Below are positions 25,358-33,057 of a DNA stretch of 39,716 nt, one piece after another (the stretch's first letter is position 1; each line of letters opens with the position of its first letter). The notes beneath the pieces are model-generated. The model was not told the origin of the DNA. It worked only from the letters and a program-made list of their open reading frames with translations, and ran no database searches. The position numbers and the translations under genes are program-made. Origin of the DNA: Clostridium sp. (GTDB taxonomy: Bacteria; Bacillota; Clostridia; Lachnospirales; Lachnospiraceae); contig JAMPGS010000014.1 of the NCBI GenBank assembly GCA_023663815.1, positions 1 to 39,716 of the forward strand. The letters are read 5' to 3'.

Positions 25358-26004
25358 TAGGCATCCTCCCCAAAAAAGGCTTCTTCCAGCATACGGCACC
25401 AGCAATGATAAACCGGCAGCTGAAGCTCCTGCACATGGGAAGTTTTTGCTTCAGGCATCCGCACAAGAATATCAGAAAATGCCGCCAGCTCGCCTCCGTT
25501 TTCACCAGTAAAGCCAATCACGGCCATTCCCGCCGCCTGAGCGGCAATTGCGGCATAGATAATGTTCTCTGAATTGCCCGAAGTTGATATTGCAAGCAAA
25601 ATATCTCCTTTACAGCCATAGCCATTGACCTGCTGGGCGTAGCATAGCACCGGGTCAACATCGTTTGCAAAGGCGGTATTTAAAACGGTATGGGCGCTAA
25701 GCGCCATCGCGCGCAATGCGCATTGGAGCCGTCCTCCCAATCGCGCCCCGCGCACTGGATCTACTTTAAGAAAGGCCTGTTTCTGTTCTATAGACAATGC
25801 GCGCGGTTTTTCAAACCCTTTCATCAACTCAGCCACAATATGCTGGGAATCGCTTGCGCTGCCTCCATTACCGGCTACTAAAAGCTTTCCACCCCGGCGA
25901 AAACATTCTTCCATCGCTTTATAAGCTTCCGTCAATTTATCCATAATAGGAACCAACGCCGGATATCGTGCGGTCAGTTCTTCAAGATGCTGTTCCGGCT
26001 TCAT
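25354..26004 (-). CDS. gmhA: D-sedoheptulose 7-phosphate isomerase
   Basis: The 216-aa SIS-domain protein has KLLVAGNGGSASDSQHIVAEL, the GmhA signature, then ALSAHTVLNTAFANDV, DILLAISTSGNSENIIYA and a C-terminal VQELQLPVYHCWCRML with the metal-binding HVQE...H pattern. It converts sedoheptulose 7-phosphate to D-glycero-D-manno-heptose 7-phosphate, the first committed step to activated heptose. It forms a tetramer in known cases. Its start lies 22 nt inside the preceding hddC-gmhB fusion gene and is preceded by a GGGATAGGAG purine-rich site. With its neighbours it completes the GDP-heptose route. It carries an insert around residues 70-90 that is longer than in E. coli GmhA. Confidence 0.92.
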   Translation of the reverse strand: MKPEQHLEELTARYPALVPIMDKLTEAYKAMEECFRRGGKLLVAGNGGSASDSQHIVAELMKGFEKPRALSIEQKQAFLKVDPVRGARLGGRLQCALRAMALSAHTVLNTAFANDVDPVLCYAQQVNGYGCKGDILLAISTSGNSENIIYAAIAAQAAGMAVIGFTGENGGELAAFSDILVRMPEAKTSHVQELQLPVYHCWCRMLEEAFFGEDAY

Positions 26005-27295
26005 CTCCTATCCCTTCCTTCCCCTGTAAAAATTGTGCAAATTCAAGTAAATCATAAAAAGAACGCTCTCCCACACAGCCGTAAAGCCCTGCAGTGTGGC
26101 AGCCTGCCGCTTCCCCCGCCTTCATATCCCGCTCATTATCCCCAACCATCCATGACGACGCGAGATTTATATGAAACCGCTCCGCCGCTTTTAGCAGCAT
26201 CCCCGGTTTTGGCTTACGGCAAGTACACTCTATTTTATATTCCGGACGCTCTCCAAAAAATCCCTTGTCTGGGTGGTGCGGGCAAAAATAAACTCCGTCC
26301 ACATAAGCTCCCATCTGCCCAAGTAAGGTTTCCATCTTACAATGGACCGTTTCCAGTTCTTCTAAGGTCATTTCTCCCCGCGCAATGGTGGGCTGATTTG
26401 TCACAACAATCACAAGCCATCCTATTTTGTTAAGCAACGCAATCGCCTTAGCGACGCCCGGAAGCAGCTGAAACTGCTCAATGCTATGTAAAAACCCCAC
26501 TTCTTCATTGACAGTCCCATCGCGGTCAAGAAATACAGCCCTTTGGAGCTGTGAAAGGCTTCGCAGCCTATTGCGCTGTAAATCTTCCTCCGCTTCACGG
26601 CAGCGCTCCGGCGTCCCCACATCCTTCACATACTCCGGTGAATTATAAGCATAGAGTAATCCATCTGGAATCATTGGACGTAGCACTTCCCGGTCAAGAT
26701 CGAGAAATTTGGCATTTGCTAACAGGCCTTGCGCTCTTAACCATGAAAACAGCTTCGGTGAGAACAGATGAATCCCTGCATTGACTCGGTTGCAGTACCA
26801 TTGTCTTTTATCTTCCCGGTGCAGCCACCCAACCACCCGGTCTTCCTTATTGGTCTGAATAAGCGCGCTGTCATAGGGGTGACTGTTCGGGTGTGTTAGA
26901 ATCGTTGCTATTCCGCCATTTTCAAGGGTGCGCACATGCGCTTCCCAAAAACGCCAAAGGTCAACCTCAAATAATAGGTCGCCATTGAGGAGCAGGAAAT
27001 CCTCTTGCAGCCGTTCTTGCAAATAATACAATGCGCCCGCAGTGCCAAGCGGCTTTTCCTCAACAATATAGGATAGCTGTATATCCTGCCACATTCCGTT
27101 TCCAAAGTGATTTTCAATTATTTCATGCATATGCCCGGTGACAAGTATTACTTTTTTCACGCCCTGTCCGCGCAGGCAGCAAAGCTGCCTTTCAAGCACC
27201 GGCACGCCGCCAAGGGGTATCATCGGCTTAGGGATATCGGCATGTAATGAAGCAATCCGCGTTCCTTTGCCTCCGGCAAGAATTACCGCAATCAC
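25982..27295 (-). CDS. Fused heptose 1-phosphate guanylyltransferase and heptose bisphosphate phosphatase
   Basis: Residues 1-235 form a sugar nucleotidyltransferase (HddC-like): MIAVILAGGKGTRIASLHADI with IPKPMIPLGG, LLNGDLLFEVD and VNAGIHLFSP. Residues 250-420 form a HAD phosphatase (GmhB-like): FLDRDGTVNEEVGFL, VVTNQPTIARG, zinc-site residues in YFCPHHPDKG and CTCRKPKPGM, and MVGDNERDMKAGEAAG. The phosphatase removes the 7-phosphate from heptose 1,7-bisphosphate, and the transferase makes the nucleotide-activated sugar, probably GDP-linked because of the HddA partner. The start is GTG, overlapping the DivIVA stop (GTGA) and preceded by AGGGGTGAT. The fusion couples the last two steps in one polypeptide. 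Confidence 0.9.
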   Translation of the reverse strand: MIAVILAGGKGTRIASLHADIPKPMIPLGGVPVLERQLCCLRGQGVKKVILVTGHMHEIIENHFGNGMWQDIQLSYIVEEKPLGTAGALYYLQERLQEDFLLLNGDLLFEVDLWRFWEAHVRTLENGGIATILTHPNSHPYDSALIQTNKEDRVVGWLHREDKRQWYCNRVNAGIHLFSPKLFSWLRAQGLLANAKFLDLDREVLRPMIPDGLLYAYNSPEYVKDVGTPERCREAEEDLQRNRLRSLSQLQRAVFLDRDGTVNEEVGFLHSIEQFQLLPGVAKAIALLNKIGWLVIVVTNQPTIARGEMTLEELETVHCKMETLLGQMGAYVDGVYFCPHHPDKGFFGERPEYKIECTCRKPKPGMLLKAAERFHINLASSWMVGDNERDMKAGEAAGCHTAGLYGCVGERSFYDLLEFAQFLQGKEGIGDEAGTAS

Positions 27296-28149
27296 AACGA
27301 TATATCACCCCTATTGTAAGAATTGCCCTCCACCACAACGTCCCCTTTTACCATTTTTTGGAGTACTTCCAATTCTTGCGGAATTCCAACAACTGACTGA
27401 CTTAAACCTCTGCGTGCCTTATCAACCCCCTGATAAACCTTGCTTAACATATCCAAATATTCCTGCAAATGCTGTATGACAAAATTCAACTGACCGATAT
27501 TTTGAGATGCAAACCGCTGCACCATAGCTTCCGCCGTCTGCTTTTTCAGCTCCGCTTGGTGATCCGCCTGACGGAGTATATAGTTTGCTCTGGAATCAGC
27601 CTCAGCCAAAATATGCTCCGCCTCCACCTTGGCGTCAAGCATTACATCTGAAACGACAGCCTTTTGCTTTTCATAAGAGGCGATACTTTCTTCGAGTTCC
27701 TTGCACAATGCATCATAATGTTCCTTTGCCTCGCTGCTTTCCGCATCGGCAAGCGCTTTTTCAAGAGAGCCCTTTTCCTGCCGAAGCTGTTCTAACTCTT
27801 CTTTAAAAGCTGCATATTCTTCCTTTTCTTTCCGAAGCTGCTCCAGTTCAGCTTTTAATTTATCATATTCTTCATTCCGGGAATCCAATTCATCAAGCAG
27901 CGCTTCCGTTTCAGTCCTTTCCTGCTCCGCTTCCTTGAGCAGTTCTTCCATCTTATCTACCCTGCGCTTTTCCTGCTTTAACTGTGTTCCTTTATCCAAA
28001 AGTTCATTTTCCAAGTCGGTTTTATCCTTGCGAAGCTGCTCCATTTTCTCAGTCAAAGAATCCAAATATTCTAGCACGTCGTTCTTTCGGAACCCCCCAA
28101 AAGCTGACGTCCGAAAGGTTACCAGCCCGTATTCGTCATTTTGATTCAT
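27292..28149 (-). CDS. DivIVA-domain coiled-coil protein
   Basis: The 285-aa protein has the N-terminal DivIVA motif VTFRTSAFGGFRKNDVLEYLDSL and then about 150 residues of uninterrupted coiled coil rich in E, K, L and Q. A segment VMLDAKVEAEHILAEADSRA, typical of the C-terminal part of DivIVA/GpsB-like proteins, follows. AGGAGG lies 7 nt before the ATG at 28149; the reading frame from 28188 lacks such a site. It sits between hddA and hddC-gmhB, an unusual position for a cell-pole or septum protein. It is related to the shorter protein at 24291-24590. It may localise polysaccharide synthesis or help place septa; not a metabolic enzyme by sequence. Confidence 0.85.
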   Translation of the reverse strand: MNQNDEYGLVTFRTSAFGGFRKNDVLEYLDSLTEKMEQLRKDKTDLENELLDKGTQLKQEKRRVDKMEELLKEAEQERTETEALLDELDSRNEEYDKLKAELEQLRKEKEEYAAFKEELEQLRQEKGSLEKALADAESSEAKEHYDALCKELEESIASYEKQKAVVSDVMLDAKVEAEHILAEADSRANYILRQADHQAELKKQTAEAMVQRFASQNIGQLNFVIQHLQEYLDMLSKVYQGVDKARRGLSQSVVGIPQELEVLQKMVKGDVVVEGNSYNRGDISL

Positions 28150-28199
28150 TATCTGTCCTCCTGCCATATCTTTTATAGCGGTCCACATACATCTGCTGA

Positions 28200-29195
28200 T
28201 TATTTTTTATCGTATTCCGGCGCATGATATATTACTTCCGCGCCTAACTCCCCAAACTGGAACGGCACATGCAAAAGCCCGTCCAGCGCCCGCCGTACCG
28301 CCTCCTGCCGCTCCGGTTCGGCGTAAAGCAATAGAAAGCCGCCTCCGCCTGCGCCTAACAGCTTACCGCCAAGCGCGCCTGCCTGTTTTGCCTTTTCATA
28401 AAGAATATCCACCTCATCGGTAGATATCTCATAGTTCATTTTCCGTTTAAGCTGCCATCCATAATCTAACAGCCGTCCGAACTCTTTCAAATTTACTTCA
28501 TGATTTGTCAGGATACCTTCCGCCTCGTCAACTAACCGTTTCATTTCCAGCAATATTTTTGTCCGGCTACCGATTTGATTGCGGGTTCTTTCCTGTATTT
28601 CAAAGGAAAACCGTGAAACTCCCGTAAAAAACAACATTAGCCGCTCTTTCAATAATGCTTTCCTCTCCGACGAGATAACGATTGGATGAACTGTGTATCC
28701 GTTGCTGCTAAATAAAATCTTATTTATGCCGCCAAAGGCAACCGCGATTTGATCCTGCAAACCGCCCGCTTCCCCGCAAATTTCTCTTTCAAGCCGAATC
28801 GCCTCATCGGCAAGCTGCCGTTTTCCGACATACTCGCCCCGGCAAAGGTGAAACGCATTGAGCATCCCAACTGCAAAGGCGCTGCTTGAACCAAGTCCAG
28901 ACCTTGCAGGCAAATCCGCCTCGTATGTGAGGCGTATCTCCTCCATATTCATCAATTTCATTGCTTCCCGAATTAATGGATGACGAATATCATCCGCAGA
29001 TACCACCCTTTCAATTTCCGAATAACAAACTTCCGAACGATATTGAAAAAAACCGGGCAAACGCCGGACAGTAACATAACAATAACGGTCGATAGTCGTT
29101 GACAGAACCGCACCGCCATATTCTCGAAAAAATTCTGCAAAATCCGTGCCTCCGCCAACAAATGATATACGGAAGGGCGTCCTTACAATAACCAT
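28200..29195 (-). CDS. hddA: D-glycero-alpha-D-manno-heptose 7-phosphate kinase
   Basis: The 331-aa GHMP kinase begins VIVRTPFRISFVGGGTDFAEF and has the ATP-binding loop LPARSGLGSSSAFAVGM near residue 108 and the C-terminal motif KLLGAGGGGFLLLY. Combined with gmhA, gmhB and a guanylyltransferase next door, this identifies it as HddA. It phosphorylates heptose 7-phosphate at C1 to give the alpha-1,7-bisphosphate for the GDP-heptose route. It is the first gene of the polysaccharide operon, about 170 nt downstream of the predicted promoter. AAGAGG lies 8 nt before the ATG. A galactokinase or fucokinase role is less likely given the neighbours. Confidence 0.92.
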   Translation of the reverse strand: MVIVRTPFRISFVGGGTDFAEFFREYGGAVLSTTIDRYCYVTVRRLPGFFQYRSEVCYSEIERVVSADDIRHPLIREAMKLMNMEEIRLTYEADLPARSGLGSSSAFAVGMLNAFHLCRGEYVGKRQLADEAIRLEREICGEAGGLQDQIAVAFGGINKILFSSNGYTVHPIVISSERKALLKERLMLFFTGVSRFSFEIQERTRNQIGSRTKILLEMKRLVDEAEGILTNHEVNLKEFGRLLDYGWQLKRKMNYEISTDEVDILYEKAKQAGALGGKLLGAGGGGFLLLYAEPERQEAVRRALDGLLHVPFQFGELGAEVIYHAPEYDKK

Positions 29196-29216
29196 ATCTT
29201 TTGCCTCTTTCTAATT

Positions 29217-29241
29217 CTATTATTTGTATTGCTAATAATAG
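29217..29241 (-). repeat. AT-rich inverted repeat before the hddA start
   Basis: Eight-base arms, ctattatt and aataatag, are separated by 9 nt and lie between the promoter and the ribosome binding site. In the mRNA they could form a weak hairpin about 10 nt upstream of AAGAGG. Its stability is low, so any role is uncertain. Confidence 0.4.
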
Positions 29242-29368
29242 CTTTTAAGTATAATATTTCTACAGTTTTGTATGGAATTTGAGATTTATTTCATTATGAA
29301 TCGATAAATATATTTTAACAATTATATAAAAAATCAAAATTTTTCATCATAGACACTTTATTTCTATA

Positions 29369-29398
29369 ATATTACATCATTCACCTGCATAATGTCAA
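29369..29398 (-). promoter_or_regulatory. Main promoter of the polysaccharide operon
   Basis: On the - strand TTGACA (29398-29393) and TAATAT (29374-29369) are separated by 18 nt. They predict a start site near 29362 and a leader of about 165 nt before hddA. The perfect -35 and near-consensus -10 fit the vegetative sigma factor. This is the only strong promoter seen for the 21 downstream genes. The gap upstream (29399-29584) holds one inverted repeat at 29541-29565 and no supported gene. Confidence 0.6.
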
Positions 29399-29540
29399 TT
29401 TATTTGAACGCTAATTTTCAAGATGCATATTTTGGAAAAAATAATTACTATGTTAAAGACAGAGCCAGCCAACAGGACTGCGATATACAGTTGTAGATGT
29501 GTCTGCAATATCGTCTATGTTAATAGTATGCCGCATTTGT

Positions 29541-29565
29541 CTATATCGAATTTATTCGAGTATAG
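29541..29565. repeat. Inverted repeat in the gap between hddA and the lone acyltransferase
   Basis: ctatatcgaat and attcgagtatag form arms of 11-12 nt with one bulged base and a 2-nt spacer. It lies 20 nt past the stop of the - strand acyltransferase gene. There is no T-tract, so it is not a standard terminator; it could be a protein-binding site. Confidence 0.35.
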
Positions 29566-29584
29566 GCAAGTAAGGCAGACTATA

Positions 29585-30583
29585 CTATACATTCCTTTTG
29601 CGAATATTTTTAGAAGGATAAAAAAAGAAATCTAATATTGAGATATTCTTAGTTATCTTTGCTATCAAGGCTGGTCCGACGATTCCAAATATCATTGCAA
29701 CAACAATATGAATCCAGTAATTGCTAATTCCAGCTTTATTTAATCCTATACGAACCGCTGCTGAAAAAAATGGATGCAAAAGATAAATTGGAAAAGAATA
29801 TTTCTTTATAAAAAGAAGTACTTTTTTAATTATATCGTTTTTAACTAACATAGAAATCAGTGCAATGCTCGCCGCTATCCCTATCATGTTTTCAATATCA
29901 CCTATAATCAATATTCCAGTAATATTATTATAAATAAAAATAGAAATTAATAAAATATGCCCTATAATAAGTAAAATTTTTTTCCGTATTGACCATCCAA
30001 GAATCATTGTCTCAGAAAAATAAGTTCCCAATCCAAAGCATAATGCATATCCAAATCCCTCTCCCAAAAGAGGAATTTGGATATCCAATATATGCGCCAT
30101 ACAATTCAATAAACAAATTATTATAGTAATTTGCATATTATTTAAAAATAACGACATAATATTCCACAAAAAGAACAATATAAACAATGTATATAAAAAC
30201 CAATATTGTGCAACCGGCTGTTTCCAAAGCAAAAAAATATCTGCTAAATTATTTTTATTATTTACCCCTGACGTCATACTATTCATTACAATGTATATAC
30301 TTGAAAATGTAAAATATGGAACTCCAAGATTCAATAACTTATATAATATAAAACTTAACCTACTATTCCCTTTGGATTCCCACTCGCCAGATATATGATA
30401 TACGTAACCGCTAAGAAATATAAAAAGAGCAATGGCATATGTAGCAATAAATATTTCCAACGGCTCACTAAAAAATGCACTATTTCTTACCCCTGCTTTA
30501 TGTACTCCTACATCGACATGAAAAAATACAACTAAAAAACAAGCATATCCTTTCAAATAATCTGCTAACTCGCTCCGTTTCAC
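29585..30583 (-). CDS. Membrane acyltransferase, acyltransferase-3 family
   Basis: The 332-aa protein starts MKRSELADYLKGYACFLVVFFHVDVG, with the conserved histidine after the first membrane segment, and has IATYAIALFIFLSGYVYHIS and about ten hydrophobic segments including KYSFPIYLLHPFFSA. It is expected to acetylate or acylate an extracytoplasmic glycan. The GTG start has AAAGGTGAT 6 nt upstream, and an extended -10 promoter precedes it. The gene is much richer in A and T than its neighbours and uses AT-ending codons heavily, which suggests recent acquisition. It is a separate transcription unit from both the polysaccharide operon and zapA. It is only distantly similar in type to the acyltransferase at 9406-10476. 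Confidence 0.85.
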   Translation of the reverse strand: MKRSELADYLKGYACFLVVFFHVDVGVHKAGVRNSAFFSEPLEIFIATYAIALFIFLSGYVYHISGEWESKGNSRLSFILYKLLNLGVPYFTFSSIYIVMNSMTSGVNNKNNLADIFLLWKQPVAQYWFLYTLFILFFLWNIMSLFLNNMQITIIICLLNCMAHILDIQIPLLGEGFGYALCFGLGTYFSETMILGWSIRKKILLIIGHILLISIFIYNNITGILIIGDIENMIGIAASIALISMLVKNDIIKKVLLFIKKYSFPIYLLHPFFSAAVRIGLNKAGISNYWIHIVVAMIFGIVGPALIAKITKNISILDFFFYPSKNIRKRNV

Positions 30584-30637
30584 TTTATTATCACCTTTCG
30601 CTTAAATTCCATTAATCCTATATAATCATTTTTTCTG

Positions 30638-30646
30638 ATTATAACA
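30638..30646 (-). promoter_or_regulatory. Extended -10 promoter for the lone acyltransferase
   Basis: TGTTATAAT reads on the - strand, a perfect TATAAT with the TG extension, about 55 nt before the GTG start. No convincing -35 is seen. The surrounding 30584-30780 sequence is very AT-rich and otherwise featureless. Confidence 0.5.
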
Positions 30647-30778
30647 TAACTTTTTAAATTAATGAAATAATTATTCTTTAATAACTCTTTATATATTCTA
30701 TTTCTATAACAATAAAGAAATAATTGTTTATATATAATTGATAATTTTTAATAGCAGTCCTTCTGCAGAGAGCTGCGC

Positions 30779-30818
30779 ATAAAAATACCGCATCTGCAGC
30801 TTCCCCTCGCAAATGCGG
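30779..30818 (-). terminator. Intrinsic terminator after zapA
   Basis: On the - strand CCGCATTTGCG and TGCAGATGCGG form an 11-bp stem (two G-U pairs) with a 9-nt loop, followed by TATTTTTAT. It begins 21 nt after the zapA stop and should end transcripts from the ruv-zapA region. Confidence 0.75.
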
Positions 30819-30838
30819 CAATCTCCATATTTAATCTA

Positions 30839-31237
30839 TTAACTCTTCAGCTCCGCCTCCAGCCTCACAATCCTTTTCGCGCTCTCGTTCAATTCCCCCT
30901 GAAGGGACCGCACGCTTTTCTCGGTATTTTCCAGCTTAATTTGAGTGGCAATCAGCTCATGCTTTAAGTTGTAGAGCTCCTTCTCTCGGCTTTGAATGTC
31001 CTCCTCCAAAAGACTGATTTGCTTTTTGGCCTTGAAATAATCGTCGGCGATATTTATCTGCAGCAGAACGTTCTGCATATCCACGGGCTGTCTCTTGTAT
31101 GCGTCCATTTTCCCATATTCCGCCAGCTTGCCGTTAATATAGGACGCTACTTTCTGCAAATATTCTTCGCCTTCGTATCCTCTCATGGTGATGACTTTCC
31201 CGCCGATAATCACTTCCGTATCTGTTTTTGCTGACAT
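30839..31237 (-). CDS. zapA: Cell division protein ZapA
   Basis: The 132-aa protein has the ZapA N-terminal domain: TEVIIGGKVITMRGYEGEEY followed by LQKVASYINGKL and VLLQINIADDYFKAKKQI. A coiled coil of about 65 residues forms the C-terminus. ZapA cross-links FtsZ filaments at the division ring. Its C-terminal coiled coil is longer than in short Gram-negative ZapA. The ATG at 31237 has AAAGGAG 6 nt upstream; a longer frame from 31291 would start in the promoter. It has its own promoter overlapping the end of ruvB and a good terminator downstream, so it is transcribed separately as well as possibly by read-through. Confidence 0.9.
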   Translation of the reverse strand: MSAKTDTEVIIGGKVITMRGYEGEEYLQKVASYINGKLAEYGKMDAYKRQPVDMQNVLLQINIADDYFKAKKQISLLEEDIQSREKELYNLKHELIATQIKLENTEKSVRSLQGELNESAKRIVRLEAELKS

Positions 31238-31296
31238 ATCCCGCTCCTTTTGTACACAAAATATATGGCCAATTCTCATTTGTTCACACAATATTT

Positions 31297-31325
31297 ATTA
31301 TAATCAGGTTATTGCGGAATTTCAA
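31297..31325 (-). promoter_or_regulatory. zapA promoter inside the end of ruvB
   Basis: TTGAAA (31325-31320) and a perfect TATAAT (31302-31297) are 17 nt apart on the - strand. The -35 lies in the last ruvB codons. The predicted start site near 31290 gives a leader of about 50 nt. Confidence 0.65.
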
Positions 31326-32307
31326 GCCCTAAATGGCGATATGCAAAATCTGTCACTATTCTGCCGCGGGGCGTCCGGTTGATAAAGCCGTTCTTTAAAA
31401 GGTAGGGCTCGTACACGTCCTCTATGGTGCCGGAATCCTCGCCGATTGCCGCCGCCAAGGTGTCAAGGCCCACCGGGCCGCCGCTAAATTTCTGTATCAT
31501 GGTAAGGAGGATATTTCTGTCAATGTGGTCGAGGCCCATTCTGTCCACGTCCATAAGGTTTAAGGCCGTAACCGCAACCTCCTCCGTGATAACGCCGTCG
31601 TGCTTTACCTGCGCATAATCCCGGACCCGCTTTAGGATTCTGTTGGCAAGCCTTGGAGTTCCCCGGCTCCGTTTCGCCATTTCCATAGCGCCCGCAGGCT
31701 CCACCTCGGCGTTTAACACTTTAGAAGAGTGCATAATAATCGTTTGCAACTCCTCCACAGAATAAAACTCAAGCCTGTGAATGATTCCAAACCTATCACG
31801 CAGGGGCGCCGTCAAAAGCCCCGCCCTTGTGGTTGCCCCCACCAGCGTAAAATGCGGCAGGTCAAGCCGGATAGACCTTGCGGTAGGCCCCTTGCCAATC
31901 ATAATATCGATTGCAAAATCCTCCATGGCGGGATACAGCACTTCCTCCACTTGACGGTTCAGCCTGTGAATCTCGTCCACAAACAGCACGTCTCCTTCCT
32001 GTAAATTGTTAAGGATAGCCGCCATCTCCCCCGGTTTTTCAATGGCCGGGCCGCTGGTGATTTTCATATTCACACCCATCTCGTTTGCAATAATCCCCGC
32101 CAGCGTCGTCTTTCCAAGGCCGGGCGGTCCGTAAAAAAGAACGTGGTCTAAGGAATCCTCCCGCTGCTTTGCCGCTTCTATATAAATTTGCAGGCTTTCC
32201 TTAATTTTGGATTGACCAATATAGTCAGTTAGCTTTTGAGGCCGCAGAGAACCTTCAATCCGTACATCTTCTTCCTGCAAATTTGTTTCAATCATTCTTT
32301 TTGCCAT
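31309..32307 (-). CDS. ruvB: Holliday junction branch migration helicase RuvB
   Basis: The 332-aa protein is a full-length RuvB. It has [18 protein letters not shown] near the start, Walker [12 protein letters not shown] near residue 62, Walker [13 protein letters not shown], sensor [17 protein letters not shown], the winged-helix [20 protein letters not shown] and the C-terminal QRTP-like INRTPRGRI. It forms hexameric rings that drive branch migration together with RuvA. AGAGGA lies upstream of the ATG. A 147-nt gap separates it from ruvA, more than usual for this pair, but no strong promoter is visible in the gap, so transcription from the LexA-controlled promoter is likely. Confidence 0.97.
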   Translation of the reverse strand: MAKRMIETNLQEEDVRIEGSLRPQKLTDYIGQSKIKESLQIYIEAAKQREDSLDHVLFYGPPGLGKTTLAGIIANEMGVNMKITSGPAIEKPGEMAAILNNLQEGDVLFVDEIHRLNRQVEEVLYPAMEDFAIDIMIGKGPTARSIRLDLPHFTLVGATTRAGLLTAPLRDRFGIIHRLEFYSVEELQTIIMHSSKVLNAEVEPAGAMEMAKRSRGTPRLANRILKRVRDYAQVKHDGVITEEVAVTALNLMDVDRMGLDHIDRNILLTMIQKFSGGPVGLDTLAAAIGEDSGTIEDVYEPYLLKNGFINRTPRGRIVTDFAYRHLGLEIPQ

Positions 32308-32362
32308 GTTATTCCTCTATTTATACCAAAGTTTGTCGTCCGAATTTCCTACGGCAAGTCCT

Positions 32363-32449
32363 TTAACTGCCACTCATATCATCATCTGAAAGCACATCAA
32401 CTCTGAATACATCAGCAATTAAATATGCTGCGCTGTCAGACGAACTCAT
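32363..32449 (-). other. Possible 28-codon ORF in the ruvA-ruvB gap
   Basis: An ATG 5 nt after the ruvA stop opens a 28-codon acidic frame beginning MSSSDSAAYL and ending at 32363. No ribosome binding site precedes it, but translation could restart after ruvA. It may be a chance frame. The rest of the 32308-32454 gap holds nothing recognised. Confidence 0.15.
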
Positions 32450-32454
32450 TCACA

Positions 32455-33057
32455 TTAAAACATATTCTTCAGCGCAAGCTTTAATATAGCCTCCGTATCC
32501 ATCCCCTCGTCCGCCTGAACCTTCTTTACAGCCTGCAGCGCGTCCGTGGCGGAATAGCCAAGCGCAACAAGCGCCTCCACCGCCTCGTTCGCCGCTTTAC
32601 TGTCCGCGCTTCCCGCGCCGTTTACCTGCATTTCCCTATGAACCAGCGTATCTTCAAGTGAAATCTTATCCTTCAAATCTAGGATAACCCGCTCCGCCGT
32701 TTTTTTGCCGATGCCGGGAGCCTTTGCAATGGCCGCCGCATCCCCCGAAAGCACCGCAAACCGCAGCTCGTCCGCACTCATCACCGAGAGAACCGCCAGC
32801 CCGCCCTTGGGGCCGATGCCGTTTACGGTAATCAATTTCCTAAAAATTTCCAGTTCATCCCTCGTCAAAAATCCGTACAAAATAAAAGCGTCCTCTCTAA
32901 CGCAAGTGTGGGTATACAGCGTCACTTCTCTCCCAATACCGGGAAGTCTCGCAAAAGTTCCGGCGGAGATTTTCACGTTAAGCCCAATCCCGCCCATGTC
33001 AACCACCGCGTTTTCTTCCGTTAAATCTTCAATTTTTCCTTTTACAAATGCAATCAT
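32455..33057 (-). CDS. ruvA: Holliday junction DNA-binding protein RuvA
   Basis: The 200-aa protein has the OB-fold start MIAFVKGKIEDLTEENAVVD, with REDAFILYGFLTRDELEIF, and two helix-hairpin-helix motifs, LITVNGIGPKGGLAVLS and IAKAPGIGKKTAERVILDL. A C-terminal domain follows that contacts RuvB (EALVALGYSATDALQAV). Length is normal. Its ATG overlaps the stop of the Gx-type gene (ATGA) with AAAGGA upstream. RuvA tetramers hold the four-way junction for the RuvB motor. The operon promoter carries a LexA box, consistent with induction by DNA damage. Confidence 0.97.
   Translation of the reverse strand: MIAFVKGKIEDLTEENAVVDMGGIGLNVKISAGTFARLPGIGREVTLYTHTCVREDAFILYGFLTRDELEIFRKLITVNGIGPKGGLAVLSVMSADELRFAVLSGDAAAIAKAPGIGKKTAERVILDLKDKISLEDTLVHREMQVNGAGSADSKAANEAVEALVALGYSATDALQAVKKVQADEGMDTEAILKLALKNMF

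Noticed and set aside
29423-29635. 70-codon + strand open frame in the gap upstream of hddA
   Set aside because: It has no ribosome binding site, runs into the acyltransferase gene on the other strand and covers the inverted repeat. It looks like chance.
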